Source of the DNA: Oligoflexia bacterium
GTDB taxonomy: Bacteria > Bdellovibrionota_B > Oligoflexia > Oligoflexales > JAGOVF01
Reading direction: 5' to 3'
DNA length: 64,000 nucleotides
NCBI GenBank assembly: GCA_030432875.1
Contig: JAUILP010000012.1
Span: forward strand, 1-64,000
Shown: positions 51,801 to 59,156 of the stretch, in pieces
Position numbering within the stretch: the first letter of the stretch is position 1
How the letters are laid out: every line of letters starts with the position of its first letter
Made by a program: the position numbers and the translations under genes
Notes under the pieces: model-generated
What the model saw: only the letters and a program-made list of their open reading frames with translations
Database searches by the model: none
What the model was told of the DNA's origin: nothing

Positions 51801-53235
51801 CAAGGCGCCTTATTTCATTTTCGACCACTTTAACAGCAATTTCACAGAAATTAATATTAAAAAACTTGCCCCCACTGATAGGTGGTCCAATTAGGTCTAC
51901 CGGTTTTCTTATGATGCTCAGAGAATCGCTGTCACTATCGCCGACTGTTGGTGTGTCCATAATACAAATCGCATCAGGTTTTCTTGGGTCACAAGGATCT
52001 GTAATGAGATCGATGGGTAGTTCAAGCCCTAAATTTCTCATAGTGCGCATACACTGGTTGTTGAGAGGATTGAGTTGTTCTGTGACAAGCGCCAAGCTGT
52101 TCTGTAAGCCAATAATTTCTTGCTGTAAACTAGATATTTCTCCGTTAATTCTCGCTATGGTTTGCTCTAGACCTTGTATTTGATTATCAATCCCCGCTAC
52201 TGTTTGTTCAATGCGCTGGATTTCTCCTTGTTTGTTTAATATCTCTTGGCGCAACAAATTAATTTGTTGTCTTATGCGGTCCTGCTCTGCGGTCTTGCTG
52301 CTAATTTGCGGTCCAATGGCATCAATCTGAGACTGAAGACTTCTGATTTCTGCTTCTGCCGTTTGAATTTGTCCTACGACAGTGTTTTTTTGACTGCGGA
52401 GAGGTTCTACTTGAGAATTGAGCCCTCGGATACTGCTTTCAACCGGCGCTATTTGTGCGTTCAGCTGATCAATTCTGCCTTTGGTTTCGTTTATTTGGCG
52501 CTCTAGGCCAGATTTATCCTGTTCTAGAGCTCCTTGTTTTTGTGTCTGCTCTGCGATCCCATTTTGAGCGGTTGTTATTTGCTGATTTTTGTCAGCAGCA
52601 TCGCGGTTTAGGGTATCAATACGAGCATTATTGGTTGTGATTTCGGTTTGTAAGCCGACCAAGGTTTGTTCGGCAGTCGATTTTTCGCCTTTCTTTTGCT
52701 CAATTTGCAACCGTTTTGTTCTGAGGTTTATTCCATTTTGATTAACTTCTGCCTCCTTCGAGGTAACCTGATTTTGCTTTTCTTCTTTCTGAGTCAACAG
52801 AGGGGCGGATTGCTGACGCAGTCTTTCAAGCTCATTTTTGTTGCGGTCGATATCTCTTTGTGTTTGGGCAATATTAGCCTCAATTATGCGAATCGTATTT
52901 AAATGCGTTGCCTTGAGATTTTGCAGCTCAGTAATGCGCGCATCAGCAGAGATGTTGGCATTTGTTTTTAAGGTTATTTCATTGTTGATTTGGATAATAG
53001 AATTGTCGAGGGTTTGTTTGCGGCTGAGAAGTTGAGTTTTTCTCTGCTGCAGGTTCGTAAGCGTCAGCCGCACCTCATCGGTTTTTCTTTTATATTCCTG
53101 ATACGCAGCATCATCCCGGCTAAATACATCACGGGCACGCCCGTAATCTAAGTCAAGAGTCTGAGCATAGGCTTGATGAAGTGTTGGGGCTGATAATAAA
53201 CAAAATACAACCAGGGCAAAAAAATTTTTTTGCAA
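48889..53235 (-). CDS. Giant secreted coiled-coil protein with Gly- and Tyr-tetrad repeat regions
   Basis: 1448 residues. A signal peptide (cut after A-Y-A, about residue 24) is followed by almost 850 residues of coiled coil, rich in Gln/Leu/Ile/Asn, broken near 395-465 by a Pro/Asp-rich segment with several Cys. About 890-975 is a glycine-periodic segment (GLNKGTADGENHG, HQGYADGSAQGTEKGSHDG). About 1100-1190 has a four-residue period of aromatic/alanine (TAYAETYSKAYLSVYQSKY). The last 100 residues hold paired Cys (EKCGTVNYTTCMNNG, VTFCDFCIS). No known family. GGAGGT precedes the ATG. The shape suggests a long fibre or surface tether. It stands alone. Confidence 0.75.
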   Translation of the reverse strand: MQKNFFALVVFCLLSAPTLHQAYAQTLDLDYGRARDVFSRDDAAYQEYKRKTDEVRLTLTNLQQRKTQLLSRKQTLDNSIIQINNEITLKTNANISADARITELQNLKATHLNTIRIIEANIAQTQRDIDRNKNELERLRQQSAPLLTQKEEKQNQVTSKEAEVNQNGINLRTKRLQIEQKKGEKSTAEQTLVGLQTEITTNNARIDTLNRDAADKNQQITTAQNGIAEQTQKQGALEQDKSGLERQINETKGRIDQLNAQIAPVESSIRGLNSQVEPLRSQKNTVVGQIQTAEAEIRSLQSQIDAIGPQISSKTAEQDRIRQQINLLRQEILNKQGEIQRIEQTVAGIDNQIQGLEQTIARINGEISSLQQEIIGLQNSLALVTEQLNPLNNQCMRTMRNLGLELPIDLITDPCDPRKPDAICIMDTPTVGDSDSDSLSIIRKPVDLIGPPISGGKFFNINFCEIAVKVVENEIRRLENSKMKPSEEDLKRLQDLRDALPQLQTLNTQAQPLALQTIEIQNSILAKNSDLLSKNEELRGIQRQIETLKQNRESQNSLKQSLLGEIEGLNQQIEVVLPQQIAAIDGVIAQLRADLTAKTNVKTEKETQLTAYNTELARISQAIESLEREISGLVATIATLVSQRDGEQSNLNTLNSRLATVTSGISECIRIKGELQNSIANLQQAIANINTEKQNLVAKNNDLSQVQIPRANILVNSLAGQLASLNTELMSLELDEKFLTQQLQILQQELAFLDSQLNQYYTQIAPIESRIIALGNELQQLGESKNVTIGKITTGDNEQASLNLLKTQNTNRINQLKQSKLPLENEIRNILSTIRLDVDPQIASTQATLNSMEGQLANLFSARNISEQYYLKILRNFENAKAQALAQVATLAQPLGQKEGRERGPNDGLNKGTADGENHGQWVGSVMAFNKSFHQGYADGSAQGTEKGSHDGLVSAQDNALNLAELEGHFDGFGSGYRTAYEKSLKETLVDLKTPISTDPSEDGREIALAHARAKTKIELKADLEKKFFSGLLGKADEIVMTLNENGTMSITPEPYSKDKDHVLLPKVQANPNPQIPAPNYTYVLTAWTADHPEIVSAALAKAREVYLTAFRTAYAETYSKAYLSVYQSKYETALQRESAKDSSQGFDEGFTLAYDKNFKVAFNDSFAKGIESSDFKNLYKKSFADAELEGAQIGEEDGALMAYYGKLTAGVKSAYAQKVMQSYAKNIDVILTSQKKDEETIIADYYNNKLMHEHAIYMEQISALTNPVLMGQSADFTVTLRNLSLRSVEKGKLQLQVGAGPLSELGFDLLPAKSKLIVKKAAVSGFKNEENKLTGRFTDNANTVLVEKIIDVAAKDPVPPEKCGTVNYTTCMNNGKKVGDRYKVCRAESQTVTFCDFCISGKLGFNKIDVDWRGYFHDLALGCDRDPQTPAKYMVPENIKEEYHQFM

Positions 53236-53612
53236 AGTAACCTCCGAAACTTATTTGTGAGATGAATTTTTTTTAGGTCTCGATTTTAATCTACGAGTTT
53301 GCTTATTGGCCATATCAAATTAAGTTTAAAAATACAAGCATTAATTTTGCTTTCATTTTGAGAAGAAAAAATTCTCAGGAGAAAATATTGCTATGAGTTT
53401 GGTGAGTTAGAGAATCACGGACTCAGTTTATGTAATGTATATAAAAATGCCGGGCTTTTGGTTTTCTTAGGTCGGGAAGCGGGTGTAAGGGCTGCTCATT
53501 TGATCTGTAGATTCATGGACTCCTGACTTGCTGCTTGGGCCGAGGATAGGTATCATCAAGGTCGTGCATGCCCAAATATGTGGGCATCTAGAACTTAAGT
53601 AGATTAAAGTTT
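53236..53612. promoter_or_regulatory. Divergent intergenic region with hairpin before holA
   Basis: A perfect stem ATGCCCA/TGGGCAT (53568-53574 and 53581-53587, loop of six) ends 25 bases before holA; it has no T run and may act in the 5' untranslated region. A second stem TGAGAA/TTCTCA lies near 53359-53378. No ORF of note. Confidence 0.3.
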
Positions 53613-54605
53613 ATGTCCTTTAATTATTTGAACTATATTAGTGATGTAAAGAAATTTTCGGCAAAAATTGCTGGAGATGATCCCGCTTATTATTTTGTTT
53701 TAGGCGATGCCGATTTTCTCATCGAAAAAGCTCTGGGCACAATTGCTAAAACATGGAAACAAAAAAAAACTGTAGAATTTCAGATGCTTTATGCCGATGA
53801 ATTAACTCCAGATCACCTTAAAAACATCTGTGTGCAGAGGCCATTTTTTAGTCCCCCTACCCTATACCTGGCGCGGCGCATGGAAAAATGGAGCAAATTA
53901 GCAGAGTTTTTTAAAACTACAGCTCCTGCGGAACCGCAAAATAGCGTGATTTTTTGTTTGGACAAAACCAAAAAAATGGCCGCGCCTTTGCTAAAGGCTC
54001 TTGACAAGAAAAAAATGGCCTGCATGATTTTTTTAGAGCCTAGGCCCTGGGAGATAGAAAAATCGCTACCAGGCTTGATGAAAGAATTTGGTATCACCAT
54101 GACTAAAAGTGCTCAAGAAACCATTTTTGAGTATTGTGGTGGTCAACTGATGGCTTTGGACAACAGCTTTCAAACGCTCAAATTAGCCTTCCCGGAGAAG
54201 AAAAATTTTACAGAAGCTGAAATTTTTATGGCTTTAGGCCTGACTAAGAATCAAAATGCCTTAGCATTAAGTGATTTTCTTCTTGATGATCAGAGGCGGC
54301 AAGCAGAACTATTATGCTTGAGGCTTATAGAAAATGGCGAATCACCGCTTGGAATTTTGGCCTTGCTTGTTAGGCATTGTCGTTTGGCTTTAGCAATTGC
54401 CTCTGAGCGCGATACAGGATCAAAGTCCCCATTTGCTGCGGCGATTCCAGAATTTATCAGAGCAAAATACACCCCGTATTGCCTAAGAATCCCCAAGAAT
54501 AATTTTGCCAAAGCCCTAAAGCTTTGTCACGAGGTCGAAATTATTTTTAAATCAAGCTCCCGATCTCCTATTCCCTTACTTGCCGCGATTTTACACGTGC
54601 TTTAA
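53613..54605 (+). CDS. holA: DNA polymerase III delta subunit
   Basis: Clamp-loader wrench that opens the beta clamp. The 330 residues align in outline with HolA: Y-Y-F-V-L-G-D-A-D-F-L-I-E-K-A near 27, a clamp-contact region V-Q-R-P-F-F-S-P-P-T-L near 72, a long helical middle with E-Y-C-G-G-Q-L-M-A-L-D-N near 172, and the C-terminal collar L-R-L-I-E-N-G-E-S-P-L-G-I-L-A-L-L-V-R-H. The Walker motif is absent, as in all delta subunits. No good ribosome site is visible. rpsT or leuS, frequent neighbours elsewhere, are not here. Confidence 0.82.
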   Translation: MSFNYLNYISDVKKFSAKIAGDDPAYYFVLGDADFLIEKALGTIAKTWKQKKTVEFQMLYADELTPDHLKNICVQRPFFSPPTLYLARRMEKWSKLAEFFKTTAPAEPQNSVIFCLDKTKKMAAPLLKALDKKKMACMIFLEPRPWEIEKSLPGLMKEFGITMTKSAQETIFEYCGGQLMALDNSFQTLKLAFPEKKNFTEAEIFMALGLTKNQNALALSDFLLDDQRRQAELLCLRLIENGESPLGILALLVRHCRLALAIASERDTGSKSPFAAAIPEFIRAKYTPYCLRIPKNNFAKALKLCHEVEIIFKSSSRSPIPLLAAILHVL

Positions 54606-54748
54606 TTCAACGCTCCCGAAGCTCTTTGTCTTTAAGAGAGCAATTTTAGAATACAGTTTTTTTATCCCTTAAAGTTTTAAGTCTTCGGGTTTAACTCTTG
54701 CGTGCACGCCTAAAAACTGATAGCGATAGTGTCGAAAGTTTGGCTGGT

Positions 54749-54796
54749 CATGCGTGGGGGATGCTGCCTCACTTCGCTCGTCAGGCTACACCCATG
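54749..54796. repeat. REP-like imperfect hairpin
   Basis: Outer arms CATGCGTG (54749-54756) and CACCCATG (54789-54796) pair at seven of eight positions; an inner GCCT/AGGC stem encloses CACTTCGCTCGTC. The GC-rich composition differs from its AT-rich surroundings and recalls REP elements with TTCG loops. No second copy was noticed in this window. Confidence 0.3.
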
Positions 54797-54884
54797 CCGC
54801 AAAAATTATTTTGTAGATCAGGTCGAGTTAATTTTTACTGGTTTTTACTTTAATTTTTATAATCCTCAAAAGGAGAAAAAAAGA

Positions 54885-55574
54885 ATGAACAAATACCTTA
54901 ACTCATTGCTTGTGGTAGCGCTGCTTAATTTAAGCTTAAGTTGCGGTGACAAAATTCAAACGCCAGATGGTAGCCAAACAAAACAAGCTCAAGCGATGGC
55001 TTTGCCTTTGTTCGCCTTTGGTCCGATTGGGTGGATAGCAGGGGGAGCTGTGATCATTATAGCGACAGTAGTTACTGTAAAAGGTGTGGAATATGCTATT
55101 TATCAATACGACGCTGCTAAAGTTAAACCAGGTACATCACTTAAAGGCGGATTTGCATCTAAGGATCAGGCTATAAATGAGCTTGCTAAAATTGAAGTGC
55201 TACCAGATCCAGTGCAAACACCAATGCCGCCTCTCGTGGCGGGTCAAGAGGGTAGTGCACCCATAAATACTGTTTTAGATGTGGCTCAACCAAAGCCCGT
55301 GCCTGTTCCCACCCCATACCCAAATCATGAGGTTGTGCGCGCAGAGGTGGCCATCGCCGCTAAAGCTGTTCCTGGGAGTAGCGCGACCGTATTTGATAAT
55401 GCTCATGGCCGCTTAAAATGTTGGCCAAAAGATGGTGCTGCCGATCAATGCTACTGCGAGTGGATGGACTATGGGCAGCACTTTATAAACTGGAAGCCCT
55501 ATGCCAAAGGATCTTGCTTAAAGACTGATTTTTTTAGAATGAATCCTTACAATAAGCTACCTTGTAAGTGCTAG
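54885..55574 (+). CDS. Hypothetical lipoprotein with cysteine-rich C terminus
   Basis: The true start is ATG 54885 (AAAAGGAGA before it), giving 229 residues, although the frame is open from 54729. Signal peptide and lipobox L-S-L-S-C at about 20. A Gly-Ile-rich hydrophobic segment (about 45-65: FGPIGWIAGGAVIIIATVV) could be membrane-inserted. A Pro-rich stretch (PKPVPVPTPYPN) precedes a C-terminal segment with five or six Cys (KCWPKDGAADQCYCEW..., LPCKC). Family unknown. The small structure TTAGG...CCTAA after the stop might end transcription. Confidence 0.6.
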   Translation: MNKYLNSLLVVALLNLSLSCGDKIQTPDGSQTKQAQAMALPLFAFGPIGWIAGGAVIIIATVVTVKGVEYAIYQYDAAKVKPGTSLKGGFASKDQAINELAKIEVLPDPVQTPMPPLVAGQEGSAPINTVLDVAQPKPVPVPTPYPNHEVVRAEVAIAAKAVPGSSATVFDNAHGRLKCWPKDGAADQCYCEWMDYGQHFINWKPYAKGSCLKTDFFRMNPYNKLPCKC

Positions 55575-55718
55575 GATGATGTTTATTTAGGGTGGATTTG
55601 GTGGTGGTAAACCCACCTAACACAACAACGTTCAGACCTCAGAACAACGATAGCCGTAAAGGGCACCTGAAACTTAGCTTTTTCTGATTGCAGCGTTCTG
55701 ATACTCAGTGTCGGTTGT

Positions 55719-57731
55719 TTAAGCTATTTTGAGATCAACGTTGTCGGCATTTTTTTTAGGATTAACAAAAAAGTGGGGTATGACAACTCTAAGGCGGGTC
55801 CCCACTCCTACGGCGGCATTGAAATAAATTTTGCCGCCAAGCTTTTTCACCTCTTCTTTGATAGAAGATATGCCGACTCCGCGCCCAGAAACTTCAGAAA
55901 CTTCGTCTTTTGTGCTAAAGCCTTCGTGAAATATAAGTTGGAAAGCCTTTTTATCGTGATAATTATTTTTATCCTGTGGGGTGATTAACTTTTTTTCAAT
56001 GGCCTTAGACAAAATTACCTCTGGGTCAATGCCCTTACCATCGTCAAAAATATCGATGACAAAATCATTGGATTCTAAAAATTGAGCGGAGAACGTAATG
56101 GTGCCTGATTTTGGTTTGCCTACTTTTTCCCGATCTTCAGGAAGTTCGATACCATGGTCTATCGAGTTTCTCACAGCATGAATCAGGGAATTGAGTAAAC
56201 CGCCAAAACGTTTGGGGTCGATTTTTATTTTGCCACCGTCTATTTTGAAAGAAACCTTTTTATGTTGTCTTTCTGCTAATTGTTTTGCCGCAACTTGAAT
56301 GGGTGAAATTAATCTTTCGAAGGTGACAAATTGCAATAATGTCAGCCACTCCTCCAGTTTTTCTCTGATGTATTCTTCCTGCACCATCTGCATAAGCTGC
56401 CGTAGAAGCCCGAAGTCATACTCGCTTACCAGAATGTAGTCGACTTCAAATGTTTCAGGACTGATTTTTAGGATAGATACAAATTGGGTCAAAAAGGTGA
56501 CGACCATGTCACGAATTTGGGGTGAGACTTTTTGCGCCATTTTAGAGCATTGATCTTGGGATGATATCTCTCTTAATTGAGATTCTATTTCATGCAGTGT
56601 ATGTGCTATTTCTTTTAAATTGTAGGCAGAAAAATTTCCTTTTAAGGTATGCAGTACAAAGAGTATTTGACTCTTAGATAATTCACCTAAGGCAAGGTTG
56701 TTTAAGTGGTTGGAAACTTCTCTTAGGAAACCCACAAATACCCGGGGATCTTCTAATATAGTCACCAAAGCTGTGTTCGTATCTATCTTTCTCTCAAGTT
56801 CCTCGGCATTTTTTAATTGTAAGGTAACATCGTCGCCACAGCCGATGAGTCGGATTATATTACCTAAGTCATCTAATACCGGGGTAAAGCGGAAAATAAT
56901 GATTTTATCATTTGCCGTATCTAGTCGTTTGGGAATATTTTGTAAACTCACCTCAAGGGGCATAAAACCATCGAAAACCTGTTCAATGGCTAAGCGAAAA
57001 AAAAGAGATTGTTCTTTATTTAAAAATGGAAACGCATTTTCTATGTCCAGCCCGCCAATTTTTTTGCCAAATATTTCTTCTGCTGCTGCCGAAGTGGTAT
57101 CACCCAGATGCAAGTTTTTTTCTATAGTGAAAAATGCCTCATTAAGATTATCCAGTATTTCTTTGGTTCTGCGAGTAATTTCAAATTCGGTCTCCATTTG
57201 CGCTTTTGCTTTTTCTGCCGACAGTTTTTGCTCGAACGCAAGTCGTTGGTTTTTGAGTGATTCAATTACTTCCTGATTCTGAAGTTCAATGATTTTTGCA
57301 GACGCACTAATTTTAAAATAAACTTCCACTTTAGCTGCTAAGATTTCTGGGGCAAGCTCCCCCGAAATGTAATCGGTGGCTCCGGCGCTAAAGGCTTCTA
57401 TTGTAAAGTCAGCATCATCATTTTTGCTCAAAATAATAACGGGGACTAAGGGGCGTTGCGTGCGGATATTTCGCAGTACGAGGAGGTCAGCAAAACCTTC
57501 CATGATGCGGCATTCAAGGATGATCACAGAAGCATTTTTGATGCTTTCCTCTAAAGGGTCTGTGTGTAGCAAATAATTTATGGTGTAATTTTGAAGTTTT
57601 GTTTCTAAACCCTTTAATGCGCCTTTTGTTTGATTTGCACAAATAGCGAGCAACGCGCCTTTAGAGGCGCTAGTATCTGTACTATCGTCATCCAAGATAT
57701 CGTCATCTTCAAAAATAGGTTCTGTATCCAT
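55719..57731 (-). CDS. Hybrid sensory kinase: degenerate receiver, PAS, Hpt and CheA-like ATPase domains
   Basis: 670 residues, cytoplasmic. Receiver-like domain at about 25-140, in which the phosphorylated Asp is Glu73 (V-I-I-L-E-C) and the conserved Lys region is Y-I-S-G. A coiled-coil helix follows (150-190), then a PAS-like domain (about 190-310). The Hpt domain has the His361 motif F-V-L-H-T-L-K-G-N-F. The CheA-type ATPase domain has the N box L-I-H-A-V-R-N-S-I-D-H-G, G1 I-D-I-F-D-D-G-K-G-I, and G2 S-G-R-G-V-G-I. The C-terminal CheW-like domain of CheA is missing. The Glu may mimic constant phosphorylation. No cognate regulator is next door. Confidence 0.85.
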   Translation of the reverse strand: MDTEPIFEDDDILDDDSTDTSASKGALLAICANQTKGALKGLETKLQNYTINYLLHTDPLEESIKNASVIILECRIMEGFADLLVLRNIRTQRPLVPVIILSKNDDADFTIEAFSAGATDYISGELAPEILAAKVEVYFKISASAKIIELQNQEVIESLKNQRLAFEQKLSAEKAKAQMETEFEITRRTKEILDNLNEAFFTIEKNLHLGDTTSAAAEEIFGKKIGGLDIENAFPFLNKEQSLFFRLAIEQVFDGFMPLEVSLQNIPKRLDTANDKIIIFRFTPVLDDLGNIIRLIGCGDDVTLQLKNAEELERKIDTNTALVTILEDPRVFVGFLREVSNHLNNLALGELSKSQILFVLHTLKGNFSAYNLKEIAHTLHEIESQLREISSQDQCSKMAQKVSPQIRDMVVTFLTQFVSILKISPETFEVDYILVSEYDFGLLRQLMQMVQEEYIREKLEEWLTLLQFVTFERLISPIQVAAKQLAERQHKKVSFKIDGGKIKIDPKRFGGLLNSLIHAVRNSIDHGIELPEDREKVGKPKSGTITFSAQFLESNDFVIDIFDDGKGIDPEVILSKAIEKKLITPQDKNNYHDKKAFQLIFHEGFSTKDEVSEVSGRGVGISSIKEEVKKLGGKIYFNAAVGVGTRLRVVIPHFFVNPKKNADNVDLKIA

Positions 57732-58061
57732 AAAAGATTTTTAACCTCAAAAATTGGTGTGGCCATACTCTATCGGCATTTTAATGAAAAGTTAAAACTC
57801 TTTTATTAATCTAAGTCATTAAAATTAGGATTTTGATTTTATGAAAATACCAAAAAACAGGCGCTATTTATGGCGGATTAGTGCAAAAATTTAATTTAAA
57901 AAATGCGCTTTAAATAGGAGATTCCCACCGGCAATAGGTTAAATGCTTAGAAAAACCTGTCTCCAATTGATAAATCGCCAAACGGCGAAAATTTGCTAGG
58001 TACTGAAAAGGCTAAGAGTTTGTTATAATTTTAATAAAAACCACTGATTACGACGGATTTT
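57732..58061. promoter_or_regulatory. Divergent intergenic region; extended -10 promoter
   Basis: TGTTATAAT at 58021-58029 is an extended -10 element 32 bases before the ATG of the secreted protein; there is no good -35. A short hairpin TCGCC/GGCGA lies at 57975-57988. The rest of the 330 bases shows nothing. Confidence 0.4.
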
Positions 58062-59111
58062 ATGAAAAGCAAGATCGCCAGGCTATACCATATTTTTTTT
58101 GCTATAACGTTATGCATGGGATATTTTGTCAGTTCTCCTCCTGCTCTTTCTTCTCCTTTGAACGCCATTGAAGTCCCTTTAACGGCATTCCAAAAAGACC
58201 GTATGATGGAAGACTTTCCCTATACAAGTGCTCATGTATCTCGGGATCAACGGTATTTTTATCTTCTCGGGAGTCGGTATTTTTGGAAATGGGATTTAAC
58301 AAATCAAAAAATGTCACGCATTAAGCTTCCGCTCGCTAAAATAAAAAAAGATGGGGTAAAGGACCCGGGGGGGAGTAAAGAGCGACTTTTAGTGCCTTAT
58401 ACTAAAGATTCCTTTGTCATTGCTAATGAAAAAGAGATTTTATATGTCAATTTGGATCCCTTAAAAATCAATAAAATAAGATATCCAAGTACATTTCAGC
58501 ATGATGTTCCTATCGAGGCACTATTTTACAAAAAAAAATTATATGTGATTTTTTCTGCAGGCACATGGATCTCCACGACAATCAAAAATGATAATTTTTC
58601 ATCTTTGACCCTAAAAAATAATCCGCTGGGAAAGCCTGGGGGGTTTCAATATGCGGTTTTTAATAAAGCCCAGCGTAAACTTTATCTTAGCTCAGAGGGT
58701 AAGCTTCTCGCGGTCGAAAAATGGCCTCATAATGATAACTTAAAAGAAATTATTCAAATCCCAGAAAAAATTATGTCGCTTAATATTAGTAAAAAATCCT
58801 TATATGTCAGCACAAAAAAACATGTCCTCCGTTTTCAAAATGATTCAGAACAACTTCTGCAAATAATTCCTGTTGCAAGTGAAAATAGTATTCAAAATAT
58901 AGCTCTGGATGAAGTGAATCACGCTTACCTTTTGCAAAACAACAATCTCTATTTGTACAACCTAAAAAATCAGGCGAAGCTAGTATATCGTTTGCCATTT
59001 AAGGGAGCAAAAATAAATAATATTCATTTTCTTAAAAGAGTGGGATCGCAAAAATATGCTTTACTTAAAGATGGGTTCCCTTTTGTATTTTCTTTACCAC
59101 ATCGTCTTTAG
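58062..59111 (+). CDS. Hypothetical secreted protein, probable beta-propeller
   Basis: 349 residues with a signal peptide (hydrophobic FFAITLCMGYFV, likely cut after S-S-P-P-A-L-S-S). The mature part alternates beta-strand-like segments at roughly 45-residue intervals (VSRDQRYFYLLGSRYFWKWDL, FNKAQRKLYLSSEGKLLAV, ISKKSLYVSTKKHVLRF, VNHAYLLQNNNLYLYNL), typical of a propeller; no catalytic motif. It precedes the lytic transglycosylase by 45 bases on the same strand, suggesting a joint envelope role. Confidence 0.6.
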   Translation: MKSKIARLYHIFFAITLCMGYFVSSPPALSSPLNAIEVPLTAFQKDRMMEDFPYTSAHVSRDQRYFYLLGSRYFWKWDLTNQKMSRIKLPLAKIKKDGVKDPGGSKERLLVPYTKDSFVIANEKEILYVNLDPLKINKIRYPSTFQHDVPIEALFYKKKLYVIFSAGTWISTTIKNDNFSSLTLKNNPLGKPGGFQYAVFNKAQRKLYLSSEGKLLAVEKWPHNDNLKEIIQIPEKIMSLNISKKSLYVSTKKHVLRFQNDSEQLLQIIPVASENSIQNIALDEVNHAYLLQNNNLYLYNLKNQAKLVYRLPFKGAKINNIHFLKRVGSQKYALLKDGFPFVFSLPHRL

Positions 59112-59156
59112 TATGCTTTTGATGACACATAAGCACCCTAAAATTAAGGTTAAATT

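Noticed and set aside
51713-52183. 156-codon ORF opposite the giant coiled-coil gene
   Set aside because: Antisense of a Gln/Leu-rich repeat protein produces long Leu/Ser-rich open frames; no ribosome site.
56698-57276. 192-codon ORF opposite the hybrid kinase
   Set aside because: Antisense to a gene with clear domains; Ser/Lys-rich shadow frame without a start signal.
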